Shown here piece by piece: positions 45,425 to 54,402 of a stretch of DNA of 64,000 nucleotides. The notes under the pieces were generated by a model, which worked only from the letters and a program-made list of their open reading frames with translations, was not told where the DNA came from and searched no databases. Numbering within the stretch: position 1 is the stretch's first letter; each line of letters opens with the position of its first letter. The stretch covers positions 84,743 to 148,742 of the forward strand of contig JAQWNC010000009.1 in the NCBI GenBank assembly GCA_029246505.1, written 5' to 3'. Source of the stretch: Arenicellaceae bacterium. GTDB taxonomy: Bacteria; Pseudomonadota; Gammaproteobacteria; Arenicellales; Arenicellaceae. The position numbers and the translations under genes are program-made.

Positions 45425-45578
45425 GGTTTGTCTATTTTGTATTAACTGGCAGGTCCTCTTAGGTAGTCGTTGTATGTGTTTGTAGCGGTAGCGTATTTCA
45501 AACTCCAAATTGACTAGCCCTGCTGCAGAGTAGGCTTTATTATTTTGAACAACTAATGACAAAATGGGTAATTAAAAT

Positions 45579-46853
45579 ATGGGGTATCGAAAATTCTTTG
45601 CAGTAGCACGGTTGCTTGCGATTGTAGTGTCGGCAGTGTTGTTGACCAATGGTCAAGTACAGGCACAAACTGGAACTAGTTATAGTTTTGATCCAACTTG
45701 GCCCAAAGATTTGCCAAACAATTGGAAAATGGGTGGGGTTACAGGCCTTGCGGTCGATAGCAACGACAATGTTTGGGTATATAACCGCCCAAATGATCTA
45801 ACCAGTATAGAACTGCATGCTGAAGTTACACCGCCGATAGCTGAGTGTTGTGTTCGACCACCGTCGATGATTCATTTAGATAAGAAAGGTAACGTAATCG
45901 GTTGGTTCGACGCGCAACAGGGTCATGGTATGGATGTTGATAGCAACGGCTTTGTTTATCTAGGGCAAGATACGGTTCGTAAATACGATCCGAAAACTGG
46001 TGAAGTTGTTGCAGAGGTTGCTCATACACTAGAAAGAGAAGATGGTGGGCGAGTTGGTCTGCCTCCGGCAATGGAGCGAGAGCCTGGTCAAGGGGGCGTC
46101 GGCCCGGTTTATCGTTTTTTGCCTAAGCCACCAGCCGATCCAGCAGAAGTTGCGGCTAAAGCAGCCGCACTGGTCGCGTTTCGCGAGAAGTATCCGCCAG
46201 AAACACCAATGATTGTAGGTACTATCGAAGAGATCCGAATTGTCGAAGAAGACAATGAGATGTACGTGGCGGATAATTATATTCGCGGTCGAGTCCTTGT
46301 TTTTGACCTAGAAACGTTTGAGTTTAAGCGCGGTTGGGGAGCATATGGCAAGCCTTTATCAGAGATTAGCACCGATGATGCTGATCATGCCTACTCACCA
46401 AATGGGGACATGCCAAAAGACTTTGCAGGGCATTTAACATTAAATGTTTCCTATGATGGCTTAGTTTACGCTGCGGATCGAAACGCAAATCGTATTCATG
46501 TTACGACTAAAGGTGGTGAATTCCTGAAGGAGTTTGTTATTGCTCCAGGTACCGGTGTTGGTGGTTCTACTGGCGGTGTAGCCTTCTCGGCAGATCCTGA
46601 ACAGCGCTATCTCGTAATATCGAGCCTCACGAATAACCGAATCTGGTTCATTAATCGTGATGATGGCAGCATTGTTTCAGAGATGGGGCATATGGGGGAA
46701 AACGGTGGTCAGTTCTTTGGACTCCACATGATTGCAGTCGATTCTACAGGCAACCTATACACCGGCGAAGTATTTGCGGGTGAGCGTGCACAGCGGTTTG
46801 TACTTTCCGACTCACCAAAAGGACAACTTCTGCAACAGCTGTCTGATATGTAG
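45579..46853 (+). CDS. Exported NHL-type beta-propeller protein
   Basis: A 424-aa secreted protein; the signal peptide is about 1-30 (ending VQAQ). Repeats of the six-bladed NHL type recur: GLAVDSNDNVWVYNRP, GMDVDSNGFVYLGQDTVRKYD, NVSYDGLVYAADRNANRIHV and IAVDSTGNLYTGEVF. A CC pair (AECCVRPP) sits in an insertion of the first blade. An unusual helical insert (AEVAAKAAALVAFREKYPPE) interrupts blades 2-3. NHL propellers bind ligands or act as lyases; no catalytic residue is identifiable. Followed by an 11-bp inverted repeat and a second NHL gene. Confidence 0.8.
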   Translation: MGYRKFFAVARLLAIVVSAVLLTNGQVQAQTGTSYSFDPTWPKDLPNNWKMGGVTGLAVDSNDNVWVYNRPNDLTSIELHAEVTPPIAECCVRPPSMIHLDKKGNVIGWFDAQQGHGMDVDSNGFVYLGQDTVRKYDPKTGEVVAEVAHTLEREDGGRVGLPPAMEREPGQGGVGPVYRFLPKPPADPAEVAAKAAALVAFREKYPPETPMIVGTIEEIRIVEEDNEMYVADNYIRGRVLVFDLETFEFKRGWGAYGKPLSEISTDDADHAYSPNGDMPKDFAGHLTLNVSYDGLVYAADRNANRIHVTTKGGEFLKEFVIAPGTGVGGSTGGVAFSADPEQRYLVISSLTNNRIWFINRDDGSIVSEMGHMGENGGQFFGLHMIAVDSTGNLYTGEVFAGERAQRFVLSDSPKGQLLQQLSDM

Positions 46854-46860
46854 CTAGGCT

Positions 46861-46896
46861 TAGGAATTGGGTTGGCACACTCTAGCCCAATTCCTA
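46861..46896. repeat. Perfect 11-bp inverted repeat
   Basis: TAGGAATTGGG (46861-46871) and CCCAATTCCTA (46886-46896) are exact reverse complements around a 14-nt loop. They begin 8 bp after an NHL gene's stop. There is no T tract. It is likely an mRNA 3'-end or processing hairpin, comparable to the one at 21589-21623. Confidence 0.7.
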
Positions 46897-46956
46897 CCTG
46901 AAAACCACGGGCCGGCTGTGTTTGCTCTGGACTTATATTCGTTTTAAGGAGTTTTC

Positions 46957-47961
46957 ATGCTCGTAGAAAGTCTTTATCGTCCTGCGTACCTTATTACTTA
47001 TTTTGTTTTAATTAGTGTGTTCGCAGAGGTCTCGATAGCTCAGGAGAATCCGTATACCGAAATAGTCGGTTGGATACAGTCTCCTGATTCACGGGAACTG
47101 GGGTCTGTAAGTTGGGTGGATGCTGATCCGAAAGGAAATATTTGGATAGCCGAACGTTGCGGTGCTAATAGCTGTATTGATCGCGATGATGTATCCCCAA
47201 TTCATATGTATAGCGCTTCAGGTGTTAGGCTCGCACATTTTGGAGATGGCATGCTTGTTTGGCCACACGGAATTCACGTAGATTTTGATGGCAATATTTG
47301 GGTTACCGACGGTCGTGGTGATGGCCAGCGTGGGTATCAGGCTTTTAAGTTTAACCCTGCTGGTGAAGTGTTGATGACTCTAGGTGAAGCGGGGGTGGCT
47401 GGTGATGGTGTTGGGCATTTTAGTAGCCCGACCGATGTACTTGTTGCACCTAATGGAGATATTTTTGTTTCCGATGGGCACGAGCCAGAATCAAATAACC
47501 GAGTGCTGAAGTTCTCTGCAGACGGAAAATTTATTAAAAGCTGGGGAGTAAGCGGGTCTTCTGCCGGTGAGTTTAGTGTTCCCCATGCTTTAGCAATGGA
47601 TTCCCAAGGGAGGTTATTCGTAGCCGATAGAGATAACAATCGAGTGCAGATCTTTAATCAAGAAGGCACTTACCTCGCACAGTGGTCACAATACGGGCGG
47701 GCCACCGGGATTTATATTTCTGACGATGACACGCTTTACGTTTCAGACAATCAGTCCAACTTAAAAAATAATCCTGGTTGGCAACGTGGGATTCGAGTTG
47801 GAGATGCTCGGGATGGCCTGGTGAAAGCGTTTATCCCTGATCCAACGCTAAATCCTGACATGTCACAGGCAACCGGTGCTCACGGTCTCTACGCTAATTC
47901 GTTTGGGGAGATTTATGGCGCTGAAGTTGTTGCTGAAACAGTAAGAAAATTCGTGCATTAG
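46957..47961 (+). CDS. Exported NHL-repeat protein (amidating-lyase-like propeller)
   Basis: A 334-aa secreted propeller; the signal peptide is about 1-28 (ending SIAQ) and AAGGAG lies 7-8 nt before the ATG. Repeats read GSVSWVDADPKGNIWIAERC, WPHGIHVDFDGNIWVTDGRG, SPTDVLVAPNGDIFVSDGHE, VPHALAMDSQGRLFVADRDNNRVQIF and ATGAHGLYANSFGEIYGAEV. This resembles the peptidyl-alpha-hydroxyglycine alpha-amidating lyase fold (six NHL blades with DG/DR loops), but lyase activity cannot be claimed. A Cys pair in ERCGANSC may form a disulfide. It sits between another NHL gene and a DUF6152 gene. Confidence 0.8.
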   Translation: MLVESLYRPAYLITYFVLISVFAEVSIAQENPYTEIVGWIQSPDSRELGSVSWVDADPKGNIWIAERCGANSCIDRDDVSPIHMYSASGVRLAHFGDGMLVWPHGIHVDFDGNIWVTDGRGDGQRGYQAFKFNPAGEVLMTLGEAGVAGDGVGHFSSPTDVLVAPNGDIFVSDGHEPESNNRVLKFSADGKFIKSWGVSGSSAGEFSVPHALAMDSQGRLFVADRDNNRVQIFNQEGTYLAQWSQYGRATGIYISDDDTLYVSDNQSNLKNNPGWQRGIRVGDARDGLVKAFIPDPTLNPDMSQATGAHGLYANSFGEIYGAEVVAETVRKFVH

Positions 47962-48114
47962 TAACCGCGTTCTGTGCTCGAGTTAATCTGATCTCAGGAT
48001 ATGCTACATTTAATGGTTAGAACAATTGAACATATGACAAATGCTTTTTAACACTAATGTGTGTTTAATATGCTTTTCAAAAGTATTACCAACTACTTAT
48101 TTTTAGGGGGCAGT

Positions 48115-48552
48115 ATGAGGAACAAGACGGTAAAAAAATCACTAATTAAATTTGCGGTTTTTGTTGGTTTATTTTTGGCGAGTGCAACTTTTGCTCATCA
48201 TGGTGATGCAGGGCGTTATGAAGATGCTACTACGGTTTTAATGGGTACAGTGGTTACGCTGCAATTCATTAATCCACACTCCAAGCTAATTGTTGACGTT
48301 ATAAATGCGAATGACGAGTCGGTAAGGTGGCAGGCAGAATTTAGTAATCCAGGCCGCATGAACAGTGAGTTCGGTTGGACTCGAGATATATTGAAGCCCG
48401 GTGAGAAGGTAACCTTGACTGGTCGGGTACGCAAAGGCGGTGCGCCGCTCATGAATCTGACCGAAAAAGCGCAGGTAGTGATGACAGAATCAGGTAAGCA
48501 AATTTACCAAACAGAAAACTTTGTCGCTGCTAGCGCAGCAGTTACTCCCTAA
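48115..48552 (+). CDS. Exported stand-alone DUF6152 domain protein
   Basis: A 145-aa protein from the ATG at 48115 (AGGGGG about 6 nt upstream); a longer frame from 48061 has no support. The signal peptide is predicted to end at TFA, immediately before H28-H29, so the mature chain begins His-His-Gly. The NPH motif places H55 at mature position 28, the same spacing as in the DUF6152 proteins at 25127 and 60117. The rest is a small beta domain (VVTLQFINPHSKLIVDV; KPGEKVTLTGRVRKGGAPLM). There is no C-terminal GHWE domain here. The function is unknown. It lies downstream of two NHL propellers and just before the FG-GAP gene. Confidence 0.83.
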   Translation: MRNKTVKKSLIKFAVFVGLFLASATFAHHGDAGRYEDATTVLMGTVVTLQFINPHSKLIVDVINANDESVRWQAEFSNPGRMNSEFGWTRDILKPGEKVTLTGRVRKGGAPLMNLTEKAQVVMTESGKQIYQTENFVAASAAVTP

Positions 48553-48571
48553 TCGAATCGATGCAGATATT

Positions 48572-50128
48572 ATGAATATTTCAATTTGGTTCCGATTCGG
48601 AATTTTCTTTGTATTGTCCTTCGCTGCAACGGGCTATTTGTCGGCGGATATTTCCCAGATTGCGTATATAAAAGCCTCGAATATCAGTGCTAGTGACACC
48701 TTCGGTGCGGGCGGAACGGTTGAAGGGGATGCCGTTGCATTAAGTAAAGACGGCTCGACTCTTGCCGTAGGCTCTCCTTACGAAAGTAGTAATGCGTCGG
48801 GGATTAATGGTGATCAGGCAGACGAGTCGATATACGGGGCGGGTGCTGTATATGTTTATACTCAAGATGATACTGGCTGGGCGCAACAGGCTTATGTAAA
48901 AGCCTCAAATCCAGGTCTTACCGATAATTTCGGCTATATAATTCTATTGAGTGCTGATGGGAATACCATGGTGGTATCGGCTCATTTTGAAGCTAGTGCA
49001 GGTCAAGGTGTCGAATCTGACCAGTTCGACGATTCGATTCCGCAAGCTGGTGCTGTGTATGTGTTCGCCCGTGAAGGTAAAGTGTGGACGCAACAAGCTT
49101 ATCTTAAGGCTTCAAATACGGGGGAACCGACCGTAGGAGAACAGTTTGCAGATGGAGATCAGTTTGGAAGTTCGATTGCATTGAGTGATGACGGTAACAC
49201 GCTAGCAATCTCGGCTATTACAGAAGATGGTGGCGTGCCCGGTGTGAATGGAGATCAGTCTGACAATTCAGAACAGTCTGCCGGAGCAGTATATTTATTC
49301 CATCGCGATGGGTCGATATGGAGTCAGAATACCTATGTTAAGCCGTCTAACCCAGGTGCTGGAGACCTGTTCGGATACGCACTTTCTCTGACGGCAGACG
49401 GTCAAAGGTTGGTGATTGGTAGTTTTGACGAAGATGGGTCGCTTGCTGGCACGAATGAGCTTCAGGATGATGAGATGCGCGGTAGTGGGGCGGTGTACGT
49501 ATTTGATAATGTTGATGGTGTCTGGCAGCAAATGGCTTATTTGAAGGGCGGTAATTTAGAAAGAAATGACGCGATGGGCGTTGCCGTTGCTATTAGCGAT
49601 GACGGAAACACTTTGGCCGCGACGGCTTTGGACGAAGACAGCATGGCGACTGGAGTTAACAGTACTTCAACTCCAGATTGGGAAGACGACGTGTCGACGG
49701 GGGCGGTTTATATCTACGGGTATGACGCTGGCACTTGGACACAGCAAGCGTATCTTAAAGCATCAAATTCTGGGTACTCTGATCTATTCGGTTCACGAAT
49801 GGTATTGAGCGGTGACGGCAATACGTTGGCAGCAGCCGCTCAGTTAGAGGATAGCGCGGCTCAGGGAATTGATGGTTCGCAAGATGATAATTCAGCGGAT
49901 GAAGCAGGAGCCGTTTATTTGTTTACTCGAATAGATAATGTCTGGTCGCAATATGCTTATATTAAGGGGTCAAATACCGAAGAATTTGATGAGTTTGGTA
50001 GCGCGCTTAGCTTAAGTCGCGATGGGTCTCTGTTGGCCGTCGGTGCCCAGTATGAGGACGGGGCGGGCGACGATGAGGAGGATAATTCAGCTTTTGATTC
50101 GGGTGCTGTCTACCTGTTCGGTCGTTGA
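48572..50128 (+). CDS. Exported seven-repeat FG-GAP-type beta-propeller
   Basis: A 518-aa secreted protein from the ATG at 48572 (signal about 1-25; a frame open to 48521 overlaps the previous gene). Seven repeats of about 68 residues fill the mature chain. Each has the pattern AYxKASN, a D-x-FG-x-x-x-x-L turn, S-x-DG-x-x-LAV, an acidic Asp/Glu loop and GAVYxF, then W-x-QQ. This predicts a complete seven-bladed propeller with calcium-binding acidic loops. Such proteins are surface or secreted binding modules. It begins 20 bp after the DUF6152 stop and is probably co-transcribed. Confidence 0.82.
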   Translation: MNISIWFRFGIFFVLSFAATGYLSADISQIAYIKASNISASDTFGAGGTVEGDAVALSKDGSTLAVGSPYESSNASGINGDQADESIYGAGAVYVYTQDDTGWAQQAYVKASNPGLTDNFGYIILLSADGNTMVVSAHFEASAGQGVESDQFDDSIPQAGAVYVFAREGKVWTQQAYLKASNTGEPTVGEQFADGDQFGSSIALSDDGNTLAISAITEDGGVPGVNGDQSDNSEQSAGAVYLFHRDGSIWSQNTYVKPSNPGAGDLFGYALSLTADGQRLVIGSFDEDGSLAGTNELQDDEMRGSGAVYVFDNVDGVWQQMAYLKGGNLERNDAMGVAVAISDDGNTLAATALDEDSMATGVNSTSTPDWEDDVSTGAVYIYGYDAGTWTQQAYLKASNSGYSDLFGSRMVLSGDGNTLAAAAQLEDSAAQGIDGSQDDNSADEAGAVYLFTRIDNVWSQYAYIKGSNTEEFDEFGSALSLSRDGSLLAVGAQYEDGAGDDEEDNSAFDSGAVYLFGR

Positions 50129-50320
50129 ATATGGTAATGACGAGTACTGAAAAACGTACGCTAACTTAGACAATGTTAGCTAAGTAGTTCTTGCGGTATT
50201 GCCAGTTTTTCTGACACAGCTCTAGTGCGGCGTATAAATGCGCGGCAGGTCTATTTGATAATAGTGCTACTGCCAAAACGGTTCCGCTTACGATCAAGTA
50301 AAAATTAAGGGTAAGCGATC

Positions 50321-51115
50321 ATGGATGAACTGAGTACTCTTCAATTTTTGATCATCACACTGATATTTGTTTGGTCGGGTTTTGTACGTTCCGGATTGGG
50401 CTTTGGTGGGGCAGTGCTATCGCTACCTTTCTTACTACTGATTCAAAGTGATCCGTTATTCTTTCTGCCGATTCTAGCCATTCAATTATTGGTCTTTTCT
50501 GGCATGACGGTTATTTATAATTTAGAGAAGGCAAGATCGAAAAAGTTAGCTGCCGATCCTAAGGGAGGTACTTTACGACCAACTGTTGATTGGAGTTACC
50601 TTAAGTACGCCCTGATAGTAATGATCATACCTAAAGTGATGGGGGTTATAGGTGTTATCACATTGCCTGAAGATCTAATGGCGGCGGTAATATTCTGTAT
50701 CGTTGCCGTTTACTCTGTTAGTTATATATTAAATAAACCGTTTGTATCAAACAGCCGTGTGGTGGATGTGATATTTCTGGTAATTGGAGGCTATATGTTG
50801 GGCACTTCATTGCTTGGGGCTCCATTTGTTATTACGGTATTTGCCCAGCACGTGGACCGTCGTCAACTAAGAGATACTCTATTTGCACTATGGTTTGTGC
50901 TTGTAATTATCAAGTTAGCCGCATTTATTTATGCCGGCGTTGATTTACAACTCGCGCAACAACTGTGGTTGCTTCCGGCTGCCACGATAGGACACTTTAT
51001 GGGGTTGCGCTTTCACCACTATACTTTGCAGGCCGATACCAAGGTGTTTTACCGAATAATAGGGAGTGTTTTACTGATGGTTTCGATAGTGGGTATTTAC
51101 CAGATCATTAGATGA
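50321..51115 (+). CDS. TSUP-family (TauE/SafE) permease
   Basis: Integral membrane protein of 264 aa with about seven or eight helices, in the sulfite exporter TauE/SafE family. The N-terminal half contains WSGFVRSGLGFGGAVLSLPFLLL (the Gly-rich first-repeat motif). The second half has GGYMLGTSLLGAPFVITVFAQHVDRRQLRDTLFALWF, the matching repeat. Family members move sulfite, sulfoacetate or other small organosulfur anions; the substrate here is unknown. It stands alone between the FG-GAP gene and the convergent tctC. Confidence 0.85.
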   Translation: MDELSTLQFLIITLIFVWSGFVRSGLGFGGAVLSLPFLLLIQSDPLFFLPILAIQLLVFSGMTVIYNLEKARSKKLAADPKGGTLRPTVDWSYLKYALIVMIIPKVMGVIGVITLPEDLMAAVIFCIVAVYSVSYILNKPFVSNSRVVDVIFLVIGGYMLGTSLLGAPFVITVFAQHVDRRQLRDTLFALWFVLVIIKLAAFIYAGVDLQLAQQLWLLPAATIGHFMGLRFHHYTLQADTKVFYRIIGSVLLMVSIVGIYQIIR

Positions 51116-51218
51116 TCAGTGTTTCTTTACGCTCGGTTTATCCTTCGCTAGAGCGTGGTTATAGCTTCGTGAGGCAAAGCAAGTCGTTGATCGATGTTAA
51201 GCAGCAGTGCGAACGGCC

Positions 51219-52202
51219 TTATTCGTTATCACTATCAGCACTCATGTTATTGACTAGTGCCTGGAAACGCTGACTTTGAACTTGGCGTAGCTTTTCGTAT
51301 TCGCTTCCATTCAGATATTCTGTATTCGCACCTATTTGTTTCATTAAACCTTGATACTCGTCGTCAAATTCAAGTTTGCTGAACGCTGACCGTAGAATTT
51401 CGAGATGTTCAGCTGGAATATCTCGAGGTGCCAGTACGATACGCTGCATCAAACCCAAATCATCATCAAATCCCAGCTCGGTAAACGTGGGCACATCGGG
51501 CAATAATCGTGTATCACCCGCGCTGGCCAACATTCGAACAATCCCGGCTTTAACCAGAGGCAGGGCAACCGAAGGAAATGCCGTGCCAACATCTACATCA
51601 CCTGAAAGCAGCGCCTGTTTGGCCGGGCCGCCACCTTTATAAGGAATAAACGTCATGTGCGCTTCTGCGTCTAACAAAATCCGGAGTAAAGGAACAAACT
51701 GGGCGCCCCAATTACCGCTATGGGCCAGAGACAACATGCCGGGATTCTCCTTGGCATAGTCCAGCAAATCTTGAAGTGATTGATAAGGGCTGTCGGCCGA
51801 CACCAGAATGGAAACCGGTGCGTAATTTGTGCGGGCTACGGTGATCAGTTCTTCGCTTGTATCGTAAGGTAAGTACTCAATGTATTTTTGTAACTGATCG
51901 TGATAATTGTCGGTAAATAACAATGTATAGCCATCTGGTTTTGCACGTACAACTGCAGACGTTCCTTTCTGTCCAGCTGCCCCGGGCATCATTTTGAGGA
52001 TCACTGGTTGATTCAGGTATTTAGGTATAACCTTGGTGAATATACGCGCATTCAAATCATGCGAGCCGCCGGCACCGAAAGGAATCGCCAGAGTAATGGG
52101 TTTTAGAGGGTAATCAGCCGCCTGAGAAGTGATGCCGATTAAAGATAATGGTATATACAGTAAGGCTAGCGTTAGCCTACACGCCAAGTATTGAGTATTC
52201 AT
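51219..52202 (-). CDS. tctC: Tripartite tricarboxylate transporter substrate-binding protein TctC
   Basis: Periplasmic receptor (Bug/TctC family) of 327 aa. The signal peptide is about 1-29 (ending SQAAD). YPLKPITLAIPFGAGGSHDLNARIF is the ligand-loop motif; MMPGAAGQKGTSAVVRAKPDGYTLLF and VPTFTELGFDDDLGLMQRIVLAP follow, as in the family. It is the last gene of tctB-tctA-tctC and its ATG overlaps the tctA stop (4 bp). The order B-A-C differs from the common C-B-A. The ligand is a carboxylate, unspecified. Confidence 0.93.
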   Translation of the reverse strand: MNTQYLACRLTLALLYIPLSLIGITSQAADYPLKPITLAIPFGAGGSHDLNARIFTKVIPKYLNQPVILKMMPGAAGQKGTSAVVRAKPDGYTLLFTDNYHDQLQKYIEYLPYDTSEELITVARTNYAPVSILVSADSPYQSLQDLLDYAKENPGMLSLAHSGNWGAQFVPLLRILLDAEAHMTFIPYKGGGPAKQALLSGDVDVGTAFPSVALPLVKAGIVRMLASAGDTRLLPDVPTFTELGFDDDLGLMQRIVLAPRDIPAEHLEILRSAFSKLEFDDEYQGLMKQIGANTEYLNGSEYEKLRQVQSQRFQALVNNMSADSDNE

Positions 52203-53710
52203 GCGTTTTGCTCATCTTTATTTACGTACACTTTTCTTAAAGAGTTTGTTCGTGAATGCAAATAGTAAATTAGCACCGGCGCCAGTACTAAAATTGAAGC
52301 GCTTATTGGGCGATCAAATATTATGAATCCTGCTAAATCGCCTTTTGACATGCTCATCGTTTGCCCGAAAGAATACTCTAGTATTGGGCCAAGGATGAAT
52401 CCCATTACCATAGGGGTAACATTCATTTTTACTTTACGCGCGATATATCCAAAGGCGCCGAAACAAACCAGAATTATTAGATCATTCGGATCGGAGCGGT
52501 AAATGTACGATCCCGCAAAGGCTAAAACGACCGTCAGTGGTAACAGCATGGCCCGGCGAATGGTTACTACTTTTGCGAATAACGGTATAACCGCATAGCC
52601 GATCGCCAAAAACAGGAAATTAGCCACTACCATTGCGATTAGTATGGCGAATACTAGTGGACCCTGATCGCTAATGAGTTGGGGCCCCGGGCGCAAACCT
52701 TGTGCGACAAACGCACCCAGTAAAATTGCAGTTACATTGTCACCGGGGATGCCCAGTGTCATCAGAGGAACCAGAGTAGGGCCGTTAACCGCATTGTTCG
52801 CCGCTTCAGCCGCTGCGACACCTTCGAGTTCACCTTTGCCAAAGGTTTCAGGGTGTTTTGATGCATTTTTCGCGGCAGCGTAGCCCATAAAGGCTGCAAC
52901 CACCTGACCTACACCGGGAATCATTCCCACCACTGTACCGATACCCGTTGATCGCATGATCGTACGCATGCAGCGTTTAAGTTCATTCAAAGTTAGCCGT
53001 TCACCAATACTGGTAATACGATCGCCAACTGTTTTTAATTTATGTTCTGTCGCAAGCAATATTTCAGGTAATGCGTATACCCCAATTAACATAGGTAATA
53101 ACGGGATGCCCGATTTCAGCTCAAATACTCCAAAAGTAAATCGTGACATACCTCCAAGTGGGTCAGTACCAATCATCGCCAAAAACATACCTAGAACCAT
53201 CATAAGCAATCCTTTTAACAGGTCCTCAGATGTTGTTACTGCGATGATTAGCAGGCTGACCAATATAACGGCCGCCAGCTCGGGTGGCCCAATTTGCATT
53301 GCCAGTAGCGCAATAGGTCCAATGGCGAGAATAGTTATAACGTCGCTGGTAAGGTCACCAATAGTGGAGGAATACAGTGCCATTTCCATGGCCTTGCGTG
53401 ATTGCTTTTTTCGCGTCAATGCAGGGCCATCAAATGTTGTTGCAACAGATGCCCCGGTTCCCGGCATTGAAACTAGAATTGCAGGTATGCAGCCGCCAAA
53501 GATTCCGCCCTTATAGACACCAATTAAAAATGGAATACCCATCAGAGGGTCTAAAAAGAACGATATCGGCAGCAGAATTGCCATCGCCATTACCGTGCTG
53601 AATCCAGGTAAGGCACCTACAAATATGCCAAGAAATAGCCCGATAGCCATCATTAGCAAGGTGCCAAAGCTAAGTGCTAATCCAATCCCCTGTACAAAAC
53701 TATCCCACAT
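52199..53710 (-). CDS. tctA: Tripartite tricarboxylate transporter permease TctA
   Basis: Large permease of the tripartite tricarboxylate family, 503 aa from the ATG at 53710; a TTG two codons earlier is possible. There are about 11-12 helices. The two TctA signature regions are GALPGFSTVMAMAILLP with IPAILVSMPGTGASVATTFDG in the first half, and GMIPGVGQVVAAFMGYAAAK with LVPLMTLGIPGDNVTAILLGA in the second. It overlaps tctC and lies 54 bp downstream of tctB. A second TctA-type gene is truncated by the right edge of the window. Confidence 0.94.
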   Translation of the reverse strand: MWDSFVQGIGLALSFGTLLMMAIGLFLGIFVGALPGFSTVMAMAILLPISFFLDPLMGIPFLIGVYKGGIFGGCIPAILVSMPGTGASVATTFDGPALTRKKQSRKAMEMALYSSTIGDLTSDVITILAIGPIALLAMQIGPPELAAVILVSLLIIAVTTSEDLLKGLLMMVLGMFLAMIGTDPLGGMSRFTFGVFELKSGIPLLPMLIGVYALPEILLATEHKLKTVGDRITSIGERLTLNELKRCMRTIMRSTGIGTVVGMIPGVGQVVAAFMGYAAAKNASKHPETFGKGELEGVAAAEAANNAVNGPTLVPLMTLGIPGDNVTAILLGAFVAQGLRPGPQLISDQGPLVFAILIAMVVANFLFLAIGYAVIPLFAKVVTIRRAMLLPLTVVLAFAGSYIYRSDPNDLIILVCFGAFGYIARKVKMNVTPMVMGFILGPILEYSFGQTMSMSKGDLAGFIIFDRPISASILVLAPVLIYYLHSRTNSLRKVYVNKDEQNA

Positions 53711-53764
53711 TGACAATTTCTAAATTTATTAACATTTTGATTGTTAGAGCTATTACCAAAGGCG

Positions 53765-54241
53765 CTACCAGAGCAAAGATTCTGGTAAGTAAACTTGAAA
53801 CGCATGTAAGAATAAAAAATAAATAATGACAGGAAATAACACACTGATGCCTATTCCTAAAGTCCACTGTCTATTACCGAAATATGTAGTTAACGCAAAA
53901 AGCGTTAATGTGCTGGCTGTGATGAATCCAATTAGGTTCATCAGCAGGGCGTATGCTAAAAAAAAGGATAAACAAATAAGCGTTCTGGAAAAACCGGATG
54001 GAGTAAAATCAAATGACTGAGTTTTTTGTTCGCCCTTCAAACATCTATACAAAAATAACAGGCTAAGCAGTAACAACGCGCCTAGTGCAATATAGGGGAA
54101 TAGCGACGCATCAAGAGCGGTTAGTGACCGCCCCATAACCAGTCTGGGTTTGGCGATTTGACTAGACACACTAGCTAACAACCCCAATGAGAGAATCGTG
54201 AAAAATAGTGCTATGCCTATGTTTACATCTAGCTTCTTCAT
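53765..54241 (-). CDS. tctB: Tripartite tricarboxylate transporter small subunit TctB
   Basis: Four-helix membrane protein of 158 aa matching the TctB family: helices near 8-26, 45-63, 81-103 and 118-150. Low sequence conservation is normal; SLFPYIALGALLLLSLLFLYRCL is the most family-like block. First gene of the tctBAC set and divergent from a Gfo/Idh oxidoreductase, which may process the imported carboxylate. Confidence 0.8.
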   Translation of the reverse strand: MKKLDVNIGIALFFTILSLGLLASVSSQIAKPRLVMGRSLTALDASLFPYIALGALLLLSLLFLYRCLKGEQKTQSFDFTPSGFSRTLICLSFFLAYALLMNLIGFITASTLTLFALTTYFGNRQWTLGIGISVLFPVIIYFLFLHAFQVYLPESLLW

Positions 54242-54402
54242 TATAATGCTTCGCGCTTCACCGGGAACTCATTTGAAACTATCCTGTCCGTGGTGATAGT
54301 TTTTGTGGTTTACCAATAATTGTCAATTGGTAAATAGTGCTACTAGCAGGCTTTTTTCTATACGACTATAATTGAATGCAGTCATACACGAGAGTTTATA
54401 AT

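Noticed and set aside
52956..53516. 186-codon open frame on the plus strand inside tctA
   Set aside because: It is antisense to a clear permease gene, with low-complexity composition and no start signal; an antisense artefact.
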